From contig SAXG01000067.1 in assembly GCA_012932865.1 (NCBI GenBank), positions 62,001-126,000 of the forward strand: DNA of 64,000 bases, written 5' to 3'. Source of the stretch: Amylostereum areolatum (lineage: Eukaryota; Basidiomycota; Agaricomycetes; Russulales; Stereaceae). The notes beneath the pieces are model-generated. The model saw nothing but the letters and a program-made list of their open reading frames with translations, was not told where the DNA came from and ran no database searches. Shown piece by piece: positions 23,581-34,786 of this stretch (position 1 is the first letter of the stretch; every line of letters starts with the position of its first letter). The translations under genes and the position numbers were made by a program.

Positions 23581-25088
23581 GGCAGGAAGAGGGACTGTCG
23601 GGAAAGAGAGGTCGGAGGAATGCATTTATGTACGGACACCGTAGCACACGTATAATGGTCTTTGGGCAGAAAGCGGGTTCACACCAAGCGCGCTTTGATC
23701 AAATTACAAATTTGACAACGTAATGACCTATGCACAACGGGACCTCTTGCCATGCATGCCGACAAAGGCGGAACAAGGACACTGCTATTAGATGGTACTG
23801 CTACTCCTTCGTCGTAGATCCATACGGTGTACCTGCATTACGACTAGAGCGACGCCATGGTCGCATCTGAGGGCGACCTCGATGGGCAAGTAGGTGAAAT
23901 ATGTCCTCGCACTCAAAAACCTCGCACGTGGGATGATATAATTGACAATATTGACTGAGGGTCATGGTCATGCAATCACGATCGCGAGCACTATGCGTAG
24001 GTCACTAACAAGGCCCCGATGAGACAAGACTCTTGGTCCTCGTCGGCAAATGCTACAAAAACCTGTCACAAACGAGGCAATGAATGAGAGCGGGCAAGCG
24101 AAGTAGACGTACCCTGACAACGAGGCTCCGCATAGGCCATCGGACGGGAAAAGCTATCAATGTCATTCGCGTTGGTATTCCAGAGGGGGGCGAGCGGAAA
24201 GCATCTGACACCAATGCTCGTCAGTAGGTTTGTGGACCGGAACAGCACGAACGAACAAATATAAGTGCAGAACGACCCGCGGCAAGAGCAGAACCCACAT
24301 GCGCGTCCACAGACGAGACCGCAGAAGGACTGTAAGTCCACGATGAAGAGAGGAACAGTATTAGCACTCACATCGACGATTCTATTCCTCTATCGCTCTT
24401 CGCAACCCCTCGCTACGCAGTGTTAACCAAGATAGAGCCTGTTGTGAAGGCTGCTTTCGCAATGAACTGCTGCAGTTGTGCTGCAGTGTGTTGTGATCGT
24501 TAAATGAGAACGGCGCACCACGACAAACAGGTTTTGTCGTTTGCAGGCGGCAGCGACCCCCATGAATTGTTTATCATCGGTGAGTTCGGGCCCAGGAGGA
24601 GAAGAGGATGATGATGACTCAAAACTTGGAAAGGGAAGGGGAGGAAAAGAGGGAAGACGCGAGGAAGACGCAAGCGACGTCGCCCGCGCTTTCTAAGTTA
24701 CTTATTACCATTTGTTTGAAGTCTGGCTACGAGTAGCACTACGTTCTGTTTGTGGGAATCCGTCTAGTTTCGAATCAAGACCCGTAGCGAAGGGGTAAGC
24801 TAGGAATCCGTCGATTTCATCGACGTTCACAACGTGACAACCGTTCACAAGACGGAATGTCAATTAGCTTCAAGGCTCAAGGTGACAGTCTAGCATGAAA
24901 CGAATTGGCAGCGTGTGTACTGGTGTTCCATCCGTTTCGAGAATCACAAGTTTCATTTCACTGATTGTCAAAACCATGCATGTCGTAGTGATTTACGCGT
25001 GAGATGGGCCAGGAGTGGGTGACCGTCTTTGTTGCTCTCGCCTGTACTGAGCCTTTCTCCGCTCGGCTAACCTATGGAAGTTGGGTCA
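23581..25088. other. Intergenic, no convincing gene
   Basis: A minus-strand frame at 24,066-24,371 is open and Cys/Phe-rich but has no recognisable family and looks incidental. A purine-rich stretch lies at 24,595-24,665. No RNA gene was recognised. Confidence 0.4.
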
Positions 25089-28000
25089 CTATTTGTGTAC
25101 CGGGCACCGAACGTGAAAAACGTACTCGATTACTTCTTGCGGTAAGGCCAAGTCAAAATCCCGCCTCACACGGAGTTCGTCCTTCTGAGCTCGGGATAGC
25201 GTGTTATACCAATCGTTCTTGTAGAAGTTCCGGGGCATACCCGGGGGAGGAGGCCTCGAGCTAACCCGGTTCGAACGCACGCGCTCGTGAGCGTCGTTCC
25301 CCGGACCCTTCCTGCCAGACGAGTTGATGTGGGTGCCCGTAGCAAGATCATCCAATAGCAACAGAACTTCGACCAGTTTGTCCGCTCGCCACGGGAGTAC
25401 GTAGGCAATGTACCGAGCATTGCCTCTGCTGTAATCGGATACGTTGTCGCTCATACATTCGATGGGGAGTTCGGTGATCTCTTTCTTGTACTTTCCTTCG
25501 AAAAAACGGTGACTGTCTAGTCCAGAGACCCGTCGGACGCCCATCTACAAAGTATCAGGAAAGGTCGAGCCCTCCAAAGAATCGGTCAACTCATGTTCGA
25601 CCTCCTAGTATTCCGTCTTTGCTCAGTCTTGCGATCTATCAATTCCTGTTTTTTCGCGCTTCCATCTGGGGTATCCATCTCCACCCATTGCGACTTCAAG
25701 GTCTTGAGGTGGACAAGCCATCCCTTTTCCAGCTGTTGCGCGGTGTAGGACGTCATGGGATAACGTTCGCGGAACAATTTCACGTAGAGCCGGGAGGACT
25801 GCTTGTTCCACAGTGATGACGTCGAGTGGTTCAAGTCGATCGTGAAGTTTTTTCGAGTCGGCCCACCGCGGCCATGAACTTCGAACGCATCTATATCGGC
25901 AGCAGATGGAAAGGGGGGGAGACTTCTAAACCGAACTTTCGCACTTGTTCCTGCACCACTGTGAGTGTAAACACCGGCATGGAAGTAAGGGGACGCACCC
26001 GAAACTTGTTCAGTGCGGGAGAACGGTGATGAACTTGCAATGTTTTCTTTTTTTTGCGAGGTCTGCTATCCTCCTCGACGGATGAAGTTTTTGGCGCTAC
26101 TCCCCCTCGAAGAGCGATTGCTGAGAATTCCGACCAAACGCCGAACATCGCAGCCAAATCGCCTTTTCCAATGGGGGCCTAGAATCAAGTCGGTAAATAA
26201 TTTCAACAGCAAAACTGCTCTCACTTTCGCGTCCTTGAGCATATCCTCTTTCAGAACATCCTAGGAAGGGTCAACAAGATTCGAGACATCGGTCCATGGA
26301 CATGAACTCGTACAATTCGACCCATCAGGTCCTCCAGCTGGTCGTTGACATCGACACTATCACGATCGTCACTGTCCTCATCGGTACTCTCTTCGTCTTC
26401 GTCTTCGTCTTCGTCTTCGTCTTCGTCTTCGTCTTCGTCTTCGTCTTCGTCTTCGTCTTCGTCTTCGTCTTCGTCTTCGTCTTCGTCTTCGTCTTCGTCT
26501 TCGTCTTTGTTTTCGTCGTCGTCGTCGTCGTCATCATCATCGTCGTCCATGACCTCGTTCCCGTCTTTGCCTTCATCGTCGTCCATGGCCTCATCCTCAT
26601 CCTCGTCCATGTCGTCGTCTTGCCGACCTAAGCCTTTTCCCTTCCCGTTGCCTGTGCCCTTCCCGTTGCCCGTGCCCCTCCCGCGGCCTGTGTCCTTCCC
26701 GTTGCCCGCACCACTCCCGTGGCCTGTGCCCTTTCCATTGCCCGTGCCCCTCCTGTTGGTCGTGCCCTTCCTGTTGGTCGTGCCCTTGTTCGTGCACTTG
26801 GCCTTGGCCTTTCCTCCAACCTCGTCCTCAACTTGCTCGTCGGAGTTGTTGCTTAAAAGGGGGCATTCCCAATCAAATGATTCTTCGCCCTCCAGTAATC
26901 GACCGTTTCTGGGGAGCTTGTTAACTGCTGCCCCCAAGGCGCCGCGTGTACCACGTTGAGGTCGAAGGTCAGGCGAAGAGAACTCCATGTCCGTATCGTC
27001 AGAGACGAACAGGGCAGGAGGCCGTCTCCCATTGCTCCCGGTTTCAACATCAGGGCCGTCACTACCTTGAGCAGAATCATGGTGGGACCGTGAATCACGA
27101 CCGTCCTTGGCTGCCTGAGCCTGCACAAAAGCGACAACATTGGTTAGCACTATGAAGGCAATGATCACACTCGCCTACAAACCTTTGACACGTCCTTGCT
27201 GTAAGTGATATCCTGGGATGATCCCTAGAGACCTACCAGTCAAATCGCTATCCAAACATTATCATCTCACATACCATGGCACCGTCAGAAGGATCATTTG
27301 TCGGCGCGACCGTGGAATTGAGCTGGTAAACAGGACGGTATGAGTAGGGCGAAGGTACAACCGTACAAACGACGTACTTTGGGACCTTCCTGGTCACGCT
27401 GAGGGATCGCGGGAGACACGCCCTGCAGGTCGACACGTCGGTCAGAAGAGCCAGTGCACTGCGAGAGACGAACGAACCGTGGTCGAATTTTCGGAATGCT
27501 TGCCCTCACGCGCGGCCGTTGGCTGGCTTGAAAATAATTGAGGGCCTTCCTTGTCGCGCTGTGGGATCGCGGGAGACACGCCCTGCAGGTCGACGCGTCG
27601 GTCAGAAGAGCCAGTGCACTGCGAGAGACGAACGAACCGTGGTCGAACTTTCGGAACGCGTGCCCCCACGCGCGGCCGTTGGCTGGCTTGAAAATAATTG
27701 AGGGCCTTCCTTGTCGCGCTGTGGGATCGCGGGAGACACGCCCTGCAGGTCGACGCGTCGGTCAGAAGAGCCAGTGCACTGCGAGAGACGAACGAACCGT
27801 GGTCGAACTTTCGGAACGCGTGCCCCCACGCGCGGCCGTTGGCTGGCTTGAAAATATTTGAGGGCCTTCCTTGTCGCGCTGTGGGATCGCGGGAGACACG
27901 CCCTGCAGGTCGACGCGTCGGTCAGAAGAGCCAGTGCACTGCGAGAGACGAACGAACCGTGGTCGAATTTTCGGAACGCTTGCCCTCACGCGCGGCCGTT

Positions 28001-30489
28001 GGCTGGCTTGAAAATATTTGAGGGCCTTCCTTGTCGCGCTGTGGGATCGCGGGAGACACGCCCTGCAGGTCGACGTGTCGGTCAGAAGAGCCAGTGCATT
28101 GCGAGAGACGAACGAACTGTGGTCGGACTTTCGGAACGCGTGCCCTCACGCGCAGCCGTTGGCTTGCTTGGGGTGGTCTGATTGCTCCAGCGGTGGGCAT
28201 GAGGAAAACATAGATCATACGAACGCGCGCACCTTGGAGGACGCCTGGCCAGTTCCTGAGACCACAGGAGACACATCCTATACCTTCGTGAGATCATCAC
28301 CGTGGAATATATAGTTTCTTCAAAGCGCACCGAAAGGGACGTTCCAGAATTATTAGCATTGTATTTGTGATAGAAAACCTTGAGAGCGGGACGAGGCGTC
28401 CGTTTAGATGGACTGGAGGCAAGCTGCGAATAGTGAGATTAGATGTATGAAGCTTATATAGAAACTAACCGGGTAGCGAGCGGCGGTCGAATTGCCAGTT
28501 GAGTTCAAGTGGTCCTCTGTTCCGACGTTTGGATGTGTAGGCACGGCTTCGTGCAATGGTTGTTGAGCAAAGTGGACTGAACGGCCAGCATTGATTCTGT
28601 CGATTTGGATTGGCGTCTCCAAGTTACTTTGGATACCGCTTGATATGACCTACACGCGTGGACCATTTGTCAACCAGGCCGAGAAATCATAGACGTCACT
28701 CACGTTAGCGGGGTCACGGTGTACATCCGCAGTAGAAGGCGTGGGTGTCTTCGATGAGCTGGGTGTCGTCTGGGACGATCTGGTGAGACCGCCTGTCGAG
28801 ATATCGATACAAAATGCTTACTGCTCCATCATCGTGATGGCCTGGCCCTGTTCTTGAGTCGCTGAGGAGACCATTGTTTGCTACGCCTTGAACGTGAACG
28901 GCGGCATCCCTCGAGCCGAGGAAACGGTCGGTGATTCCCATCGGCGACAAGTCATTGCTAGCCATATGTGCATCCGTATCCATCTCAATGTCATTATCCT
29001 GGATTAGGGATTCAGGAAACAAAGAAGAAACATATGCTGTTTTACCCACCGTGTGCGCATTGGTTGGCACGCCGCTACCAAGGTGGATAATGCCTTCCGC
29101 TTGACCATGCCCACCAGCATCGCCGCTATGGTCCTGCTAGAACATGTGAGAGCCTTGAACATATAACAGGATGTCGCATAGAACAAACCGATTGTCCTAA
29201 GGATGTCTGGACCTCTCCTGGAGATATATCGGAAGTCTCTAAAACCCTTGAGGGGATCGGGTCCTGGTGGAAGGAGGGTGTCTGGGGAACGTGATCAGTC
29301 ATTCGCCGTCCTGCTTGTGTTTAGTAAATCACCTTGGCCCCGTCTCCGACGTCCTCGGAGTCACTCGATGAGGACGAGGACGAGGAGGACGAGGATGAGG
29401 ACGAGGACGACATAGACTACAGAGGTGTAAACCAGCCGATGGCTTCAGAAAAGCAGCGGGTGAGACGTACTGCATCTTGGACGATGGCATTAGCCATTGC
29501 CTGACTCTGCTGTACCTTGGCCCCGTCAGCCCCATCCTCTGAACCACTTGAGGAAGAGGACGATTTGGACTACGGAGGTGTAAACCGTCCGATGACTTCA
29601 GGAAAGCGACAGGTGATGTACTTTATCTTGGTCCATGGGCTCAGCAATTGCTTGGTTCAGCTGATATTGCTCCGAGTGAGATGAAGAGACGTCACATGTA
29701 AGAAATTCGTACCGGATAACTGGCCATATGTTGGTCACTTTCTCCGCCGCCTTCTCGACGACGCTTGTGTGCGTGCTTTGGCAGTGCTTTACGCAAACGC
29801 TCCTCGGCCTGTCGTAATCTCTCTGCGGCGGAGCGCCTTGGGTTGATCTTCGAGGAAGGCTTCGTTTCGGGGAGCTCTTCAGAAGATGATTCGGAGGCGT
29901 GGCGTCTCTTACTCCCCTGGGATGCCTTGCTTCCTTCACCGCGAGGTGCCGCGAAGATCTAATGGAATCACTCCTGAGCCTACCGAAAAAGAACTAGACG
30001 AAAAAACCGAACCTCGGGAATAAGCCCTTCAAACATGCCCCGCACCCTTGTTCACTTAGGGAGAGGTTTTCGAACGATAGCACGTTCTTGGGCTAATCTT
30101 GGATTTAGAATGGGCTTGTCATCCGGAGGCTCTTCCTCAGATGAGTCCCCGTGTCGGCGCTTAAGTATGTTGACTGACGGGCTGCTAGTTGAAGGGAACT
30201 GTAGTGAGGAAACGTCGACATCCTGATTTCGAGTCCGGAAGGCTGAAAACATGTCCATGATGACAGTGAACGGCAGGAGAGAAGGGTTAGAATGGCGTTC
30301 GGTGTACTGTCGTGCGAGGTGGACTACGTACCAAGTCTTGAACTACGCCACTCGATCTCCTGCTTTGTCTTCCTCGTCCTTTGTCTCCTAGAAAGCCGGA
30401 GGCACCCCGAATATAGCCACGTGCAGATAGGTTTTCCACATATCCACTAATACAGAGTACCGGTCGCGGAGGGCGTTTGGGGCGGCCAT
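25089..30489 (-). CDS. Large lineage-specific multi-exon protein with charged blocks and duplicated exons
   Basis: ATG proposed at 30,489 (MAAPNALRDRYS), stop at 25,089. Exon-like pieces, right to left, are AFRTRNQDVDVSSLQF with KRRHGDSSEEEPPDDKP, a second KRRHASESSSEELPETKP, Ser-rich/acidic units ending KVQQSQAMANAIVQD, and an acidic exon with DNDIEMDTDAHMASND. Next come the 160-bp repeat array, a basic GTGNGKGTGHG-type block next to a long Asp/Glu run (about 26,300-26,800), and a C-terminal part with YTAQQLEKGWLVHLKTLKSQ, YIAYVLPWRADKLVEVLLLL and NFYKNDWYNTLSRAQKDEL. The C-terminal style resembles a multi-copy basidiomycete protein family that I know only as hypothetical. I could not join all exons without frame changes, so this may be two genes or partly decayed. 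A nuclear role is a guess from the charge blocks. Confidence 0.45.
26391..26506. repeat. Hexanucleotide microsatellite (ttcgtc)n
   Basis: About 19 near-perfect copies of cttcgt/ttcgtc, extended by gtc and atc triplets to about 26,600. On the minus strand it encodes an alternating Asp-Glu tract, and all six frames stay open because of it. Length is likely variable between strains. Confidence 0.95.
27381..28167. repeat. 160-bp tandem array, five units
   Basis: Units begin at 27,381, 27,541, 27,701, 27,861 and 28,021, exactly 160 bp apart. Each starts near agggccttccttgtcgcgc and contains a PstI/SalI-like ccctgcaggtcgac core. Units 2 and 3 are almost identical; units 1 and 5 are the most diverged. 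At its left edge the first unit joins an exon of the surrounding minus-strand gene (DLQGVSPAIPQRDQEGPK, then an intron from about 27,375). This suggests that an exon plus intron segment was amplified. As 160 is not divisible by three, read-through would change frame in each unit unless part of it is spliced. Confidence 0.95.
29335..30170 (-). repeat. Duplicated exon-sized segments
   Basis: The segment at about 29,335-29,460 recurs in diverged form at about 29,513-29,612 (shared accttggccccgtc, gtgtaaacc, cttcag). A second pair lies at about 29,765-29,925 and 30,052-30,165, encoding KRRH-Ser-Glu-rich peptides that end in LPK. They indicate repeated internal duplication within the same gene. 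Confidence 0.7.
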
Positions 30490-31040
30490 CGTTAGAACTT
30501 GGATTATAACTTGGATCATAACTTGGATCAGATTACACCGATGGCATAGAATCAACATTGCGTTCGCGTTCGTGAGGAAGGAAAGGGGGCACGATAGACT
30601 CCGAACCATCGACGGTCGCGGTACAAGAAGCCAATTGCAGTAAGACGTACCTGGAAGGTGCTATCTCAGCTAGCTACATATTGAAGGAGATAGATAGATA
30701 GATAGATAGAATTGTAATGCTCTTTGAAACTCCGACCTGAAGCTCTTGCAAAATACCCCAACGGGATTCCGGAAGCTCATTTGTCTATGCACTCGAGCTC
30801 AAAACTATATGGCGTTCATGCGCTTGGCTACTACTCACATACGACGACTACCAGTATCAATACAGGGCACCGTAAAAGAAGACGTCCAGAAGCCAAAGTT
30901 GCTGTACTGTAGATATTTCTGTGTTCGTCTGTCGGTATTCAAGGCATTAGTAAGTATGGTCGCATTACCACGACAAAAGGCCGTCTGTCGCGAGGTTCAA
31001 GTCTCCGGGGTAAGGCACCTGTGAAAGCTGTCAGGATAGG
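30490..31040. other. Intergenic with a (gata)n run
   Basis: A short tetranucleotide repeat gatagatagatagata lies at about 30,689-30,710. The rest contains no recognised gene. Confidence 0.6.
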
Positions 31041-31991
31041 CTAGAAATAAGGCCGGCCAGGAGAACGCACCTTTGACACGGTCCTCTGCACTAAAAAAAC
31101 CAGCCTAAACCATAGGCGTTCCACATCCGGCAGAGTGTTTTGCTTGCAACCCATACAGGATACTGGGCCTCGTTGGTAGGGAGACGGGATGGCTTCTATG
31201 GACGGTTGCATACGCAATCGACGAGCCGCGTCCTCGAGGACAACCCACACTTGCTTACGGCCCCAGAAATTGGAACGCAGAAAGGGTGGAGGAGAGGAGG
31301 TGTAGCAGTAGGGGCAGAACCCACTTGGGAGAGGTTCGGAAGAAAGGAGCCCGGGTATGGAAGACAATGTACTCAATGTGAGGACTGCGGTTTCAGCAGC
31401 GAGACCACAACGGGTGTGATGAGATAGAAGAAGCGCTCGACTACTTTGCGCGATGTCCATGGAGGATATGAGGTCACGGAGGGGGAGACGGAGGGATGCA
31501 TCCAGCGCCAAACAAGCAATGGCGGACATTCCGTGTTCCATCGCTGAATTGAAGACAAAAACGACGTCTTGAAGGACGTACGACTTCAAGGCCCCTTCCG
31601 CAACTTGACGGAGGGCTGGAATGTTATACTTTCGATGCATCTCGAGCGCCGTGATGATATCTCCCTTCGTACGGACTTCGGGCCTCGAACCAGGGTAGAT
31701 GTGACGAAGAATGAGGTCCAGCGCGGCGGAAGTCTCCGGCATGTGTATGACAGGCTGGTCATCGACGACTTCACCTCCGTGTGCAGACCCGACGACGAAC
31801 ATATCCCTCCACACCTCAGACCCAAAAGCCATGAATTCCTTGTGGAGGTGAAACTGGATGCGATCGGAGGACAATATGATGATGTTGGGGACGATGGGAC
31901 CTGTGCCGTCGAACGGTGCTTGGGCCATGGGGATCGTCGAGATGTCCTGTTCGACACCGAGAAGAGAGGGGTCGGCTACGAGTGGCAGCAT
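31041..31991 (-). CDS. BTB/POZ domain protein (BTB gene 2)
   Basis: Single exon of about 316 residues from Met 31,991 (MLPLVADPSLLG); the internal Met at 31,928 (MAQAPFDGTG) is the position equivalent to MASAPFDG of BTB gene 1. BTB motifs are IIILSSDRIQFHLHKEF and GSEVWRDMF. The C-terminal part has SHHTRCGLAAE, FWGRKQVWVVLEDAARRL, MQPSIEAI and two CxxC pairs (CPYC, CMGC), as in gene 1. The open frame continues upstream to 32,300 through duplicated sequence (MSHEVLSFIRHG), which is also present in repeat copy R at the right window end. That may be a leader exon or chance. Function beyond BTB-mediated interaction is unknown. Genes 1 and 2 are clear paralogues on the same strand, 27 kb apart. 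Confidence 0.85.
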   Translation of the reverse strand: MLPLVADPSLLGVEQDISTIPMAQAPFDGTGPIVPNIIILSSDRIQFHLHKEFMAFGSEVWRDMFVVGSAHGGEVVDDQPVIHMPETSAALDLILRHIYPGSRPEVRTKGDIITALEMHRKYNIPALRQVAEGALKSYVLQDVVFVFNSAMEHGMSAIACLALDASLRLPLRDLISSMDIAQSSRALLLSHHTRCGLAAETAVLTLSTLSSIPGLLSSEPLPSGFCPYCYTSSPPPFLRSNFWGRKQVWVVLEDAARRLRMQPSIEAIPSPYQRGPVSCMGCKQNTLPDVERLWFRLVFLVQRTVSKVRSPGRPYF

Positions 31992-32203
31992 GACGACGGG
32001 ATGGAGTGGAAGAGGGAAAGGGTGTCGAGAAGTTGGCGGAAAAGGTGGAGGAGGAGAAGGCGAGGAAGGCGGATGGGAGGACAGAGACGAGGAGGGCGAG
32101 AGCAGAGGACGGTGAATGAGGGCAAGAATACGTCGATGGGTGGACTGAAATGTATGTAAAGGGTGGGAGGCGATGGTGGAGGAAGAAAGGGTAGAAAAAA
32201 GGG

Positions 32204-33498
32204 TGCGCGGATTCGGGAGCCCCTTCCTTTGTGCCCCGGCTGAGCAAGAGTCGGGGATACGCGGACCGTGCCGAATGAACGAAAGGACCTCATGGGACAT
32301 CTCGTGAAGGATGATATCCGAGATATCGTTCGGCAGGATGATTGATCGACGGGGTGGGGGTCAAGTGTCGCGGAGGCCTGCGGCTGGAGGCGGACAGGCG
32401 AGTTCAAGGTCAGGGTGCAAGAGCCCGTCTTGCGGGGCGTCGCGGTGAGATGACCGCCAATACATCTGGATACCTGAATCAAGATCAGCATGGTCAAAGG
32501 GGGACGAGGGAGATTGCGGCACGGACATGGGAAGGACGAACAGAAATTGCGGGACCGGCGCTGGGCCGTTGGACGAAGGCACACCCGCGAGTGCACCGAG
32601 TGGGTCTTCGTCCTACCTGCGCGCGCAGGTATTTCACCCGAGCGAATATACCGAGGAGTGGAACTATGGGGGGAAAGATGAAATGAAAACGGGAACGGAG
32701 ACGACCACCCGAGCGAAACGCACCGTCGCGCCGGCTTGGGACTTGGGATACGCTGAGCGAGGAAGCACGCGTGAGCTGGCTAGTGACAGACGTGCGTGTC
32801 GTCCACAGACATCCGTATATTTGCGTTCCTTCGTTAGCTGAGCCTAGAAGGGGGAAGGACTCGGGTTTGTCGCCGATGCGAGCCAGGCTGAGCACTGTTG
32901 GGAAGAAACGGTAGAAGTCGGCATCGATCGCTGTGTTCGACAGAGCTATCCGCATACCTGAGTCTGTACCCCCCAAGTCGAAGGCGCTACCAGGTGGAGA
33001 ATTGAAGGAGAGGATCAGGGTCAGAGGAAACGTAGAGGAAGTAGAGGAAGTAGAGGAAGTGTAAGTTCAACCGTGCTAGCCTGCTCGATGCCCGAGTTCA
33101 GCCCACGTGGTGGCTGTGCGAGCCTGCGCTAAGCCCGCGCTAGCCCGCGCTAACGCTTTCCAAGTAAGTCATTAGAAGCTGGTTACGAAGTTGCTACTGC
33201 GTTTACCTTTGCTTTTGAAACCTGCCTACAAGAGCGACCATGCGCTGCTCTTACGCTCCACTACAACCACGGTACGTACGCCTCCTCAGCCGACCCAACA
33301 CCACACCATGCTGATCGTCGACTTCAGAAATTTGCGTTCGAGTCTTCTTGGTCGGTCCCCCTCCTCGTATCCCCGTCGCGCGTGGCGAGCTGTTGACGCC
33401 GGACGCTTTGCAGCGTATGCCGTCGGCTGGCATCTCGACACACCCGCAACCTTCCACGTTCTCTGGCCCTCTGCGATAGACCTACGATCACTCAAGCC
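32204..33498 (+). repeat. Dispersed repeat A, copy M
   Basis: Matches the reverse complement of 62,704-64,000 (copy R) almost base for base. Its right part (32,610-33,498) matches copy L (1,501-2,406). At 33,498 similarity to both stops abruptly after cctacgatcactcaagcc. On the left it runs into the 5' part of BTB gene 2, and the match with R is cut only by the window end, so the duplicated unit probably includes a BTB gene. It contains the perfect palindrome at 32,613-32,630. Part of it (about 32,377-32,975) is also shared with the start of B2. Confidence 0.9.
32613..32630. repeat. 18-bp perfect palindrome at a repeat breakpoint
   Basis: The sequence tacctgcgcgcgcaggta is self-complementary over all 18 bases. 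The same palindrome is at 63,573-63,590. In copy L it is degenerate (1,504-1,521) and marks the exact edge of similarity. In B2 it lies within a stretch of about 73 bp that is absent. Confidence 0.9.
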
Positions 33499-34786
33499 GT
33501 CATTTATCTCAGCTCTCACACCGATACTATCCTCGATCCCCCATAGGCCGTTTCATTTGTGGACGCCGTCTCGCCCCTGGGCCGTTTTTATTAATGGCAG
33601 ATGCGGAGGGAATGATCACTGGTGAGCGGTTTTTGGCGTAGGAGTGAGTACTGAAGGCCATTGACTTTGCGACCGGTGTGCCTTTTTTTGCTCTCTGCGA
33701 TGGTGGCGTATCCCACTCGATGATGCCGTCTCCAAAAACTGACAAAGCGAGCATTCCCATTTTGCATCTGGTCGACTGTACACACGCGCAAAGGGTCCAG
33801 TGCTGGCGGTACGTCGCGTCTTTTCGCTTACGCGTCTCAACCAATGTCTTTGACCCCGTCAGCTTCTATCCATCCCCGTCCAAACGCAACGGAAGTACCT
33901 GTAGAAGAACGTCTGCGTGTTAGAGGTTCATATGCACAATTGCTTTCACACTCCTCAACTCACGTTCAACGTGTATGCGTACGTAGTGCGTACACTCATG
34001 GCAAATATCTACGAACCTCCGTCTCCATCTCTTCATCTGGCACAACGCCATAGAATACTCCTAGGGACGATTGGTGTGTACTCTACACTTCGTCTCATTG
34101 TCGTTGCTGATCTCAAATCGTCCTAGCCAGGGAGCCGATACTTCGACCTGGGAAGCAGTCCACTTCCAACAACAAGCACCCTCGCGGCAAGATCCTCTAG
34201 ACACCGCGGAACTTTTTTGTTGTTCCCAATGCTGGATGTCTAATTCACCGAATAGCTCACAATTCAAGCCAGTTTCTTTGTTAACATCTTATCTCAAAGA
34301 CGAGTACTTACAAAATTGCCCTCGCCATTCCTGTAGTCGTGTCCGTCCCACAGAACAATACCATATGCATTTGTTATTTACGATCGTTGGCTCAACACAA
34401 AACCCTTGTCTCCCATTCTCTTCAAATGTCTCAACTTCCCGGAAACGTCCCCTGCACCAACCCCTCTCCTGTATCTCCAGTGATCATTCCCGGGTGGTCT
34501 ACAGCAAGCACCACCACCCGTGAACGACCATCAAGTATGTCGGAATCCCGACAAGCGATCATGATCACGGTGCATCGCGAAGGTCAGCCGACTTCGATGA
34601 CAGCGAGCAGCATCTAGAATCGGAGCTATTGAGGGCGCGTCTTCTCCTCGAAGAGTTCGCCCCCTAGGACCCACAACTTAGTCAGCAGACCTTATGTAGA
34701 CCATGCCCCTCGTACTTGATCTCAATACGCTTAAGCCTGAATACCTTTCATCACTGTGTCATTCCCAACTTTCCCCAACACTGACA
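33499..34786. other. Mostly intergenic; possible small gene remnant
   Basis: A plus-strand coding-like tail at about 34,595-34,670 reads DFDDSEQHLESELLRARLLL and ends in a stop. It is preceded in another frame by MSQLPGNVPCTNP (from about 34,426). This may be a small gene with an unrecognised intron or a remnant. No family was recognised. Confidence 0.3.

Noticed and set aside
26296..26959. Plus-strand poly-Val/Phe and poly-Ser ORFs
   Set aside because: They are shadows of the hexanucleotide repeat; the minus-strand acidic reading is the plausible one.
30937..31020. tRNA suggested by gaggttcaagtctccgg
   Set aside because: There is no A box or paired stems upstream.
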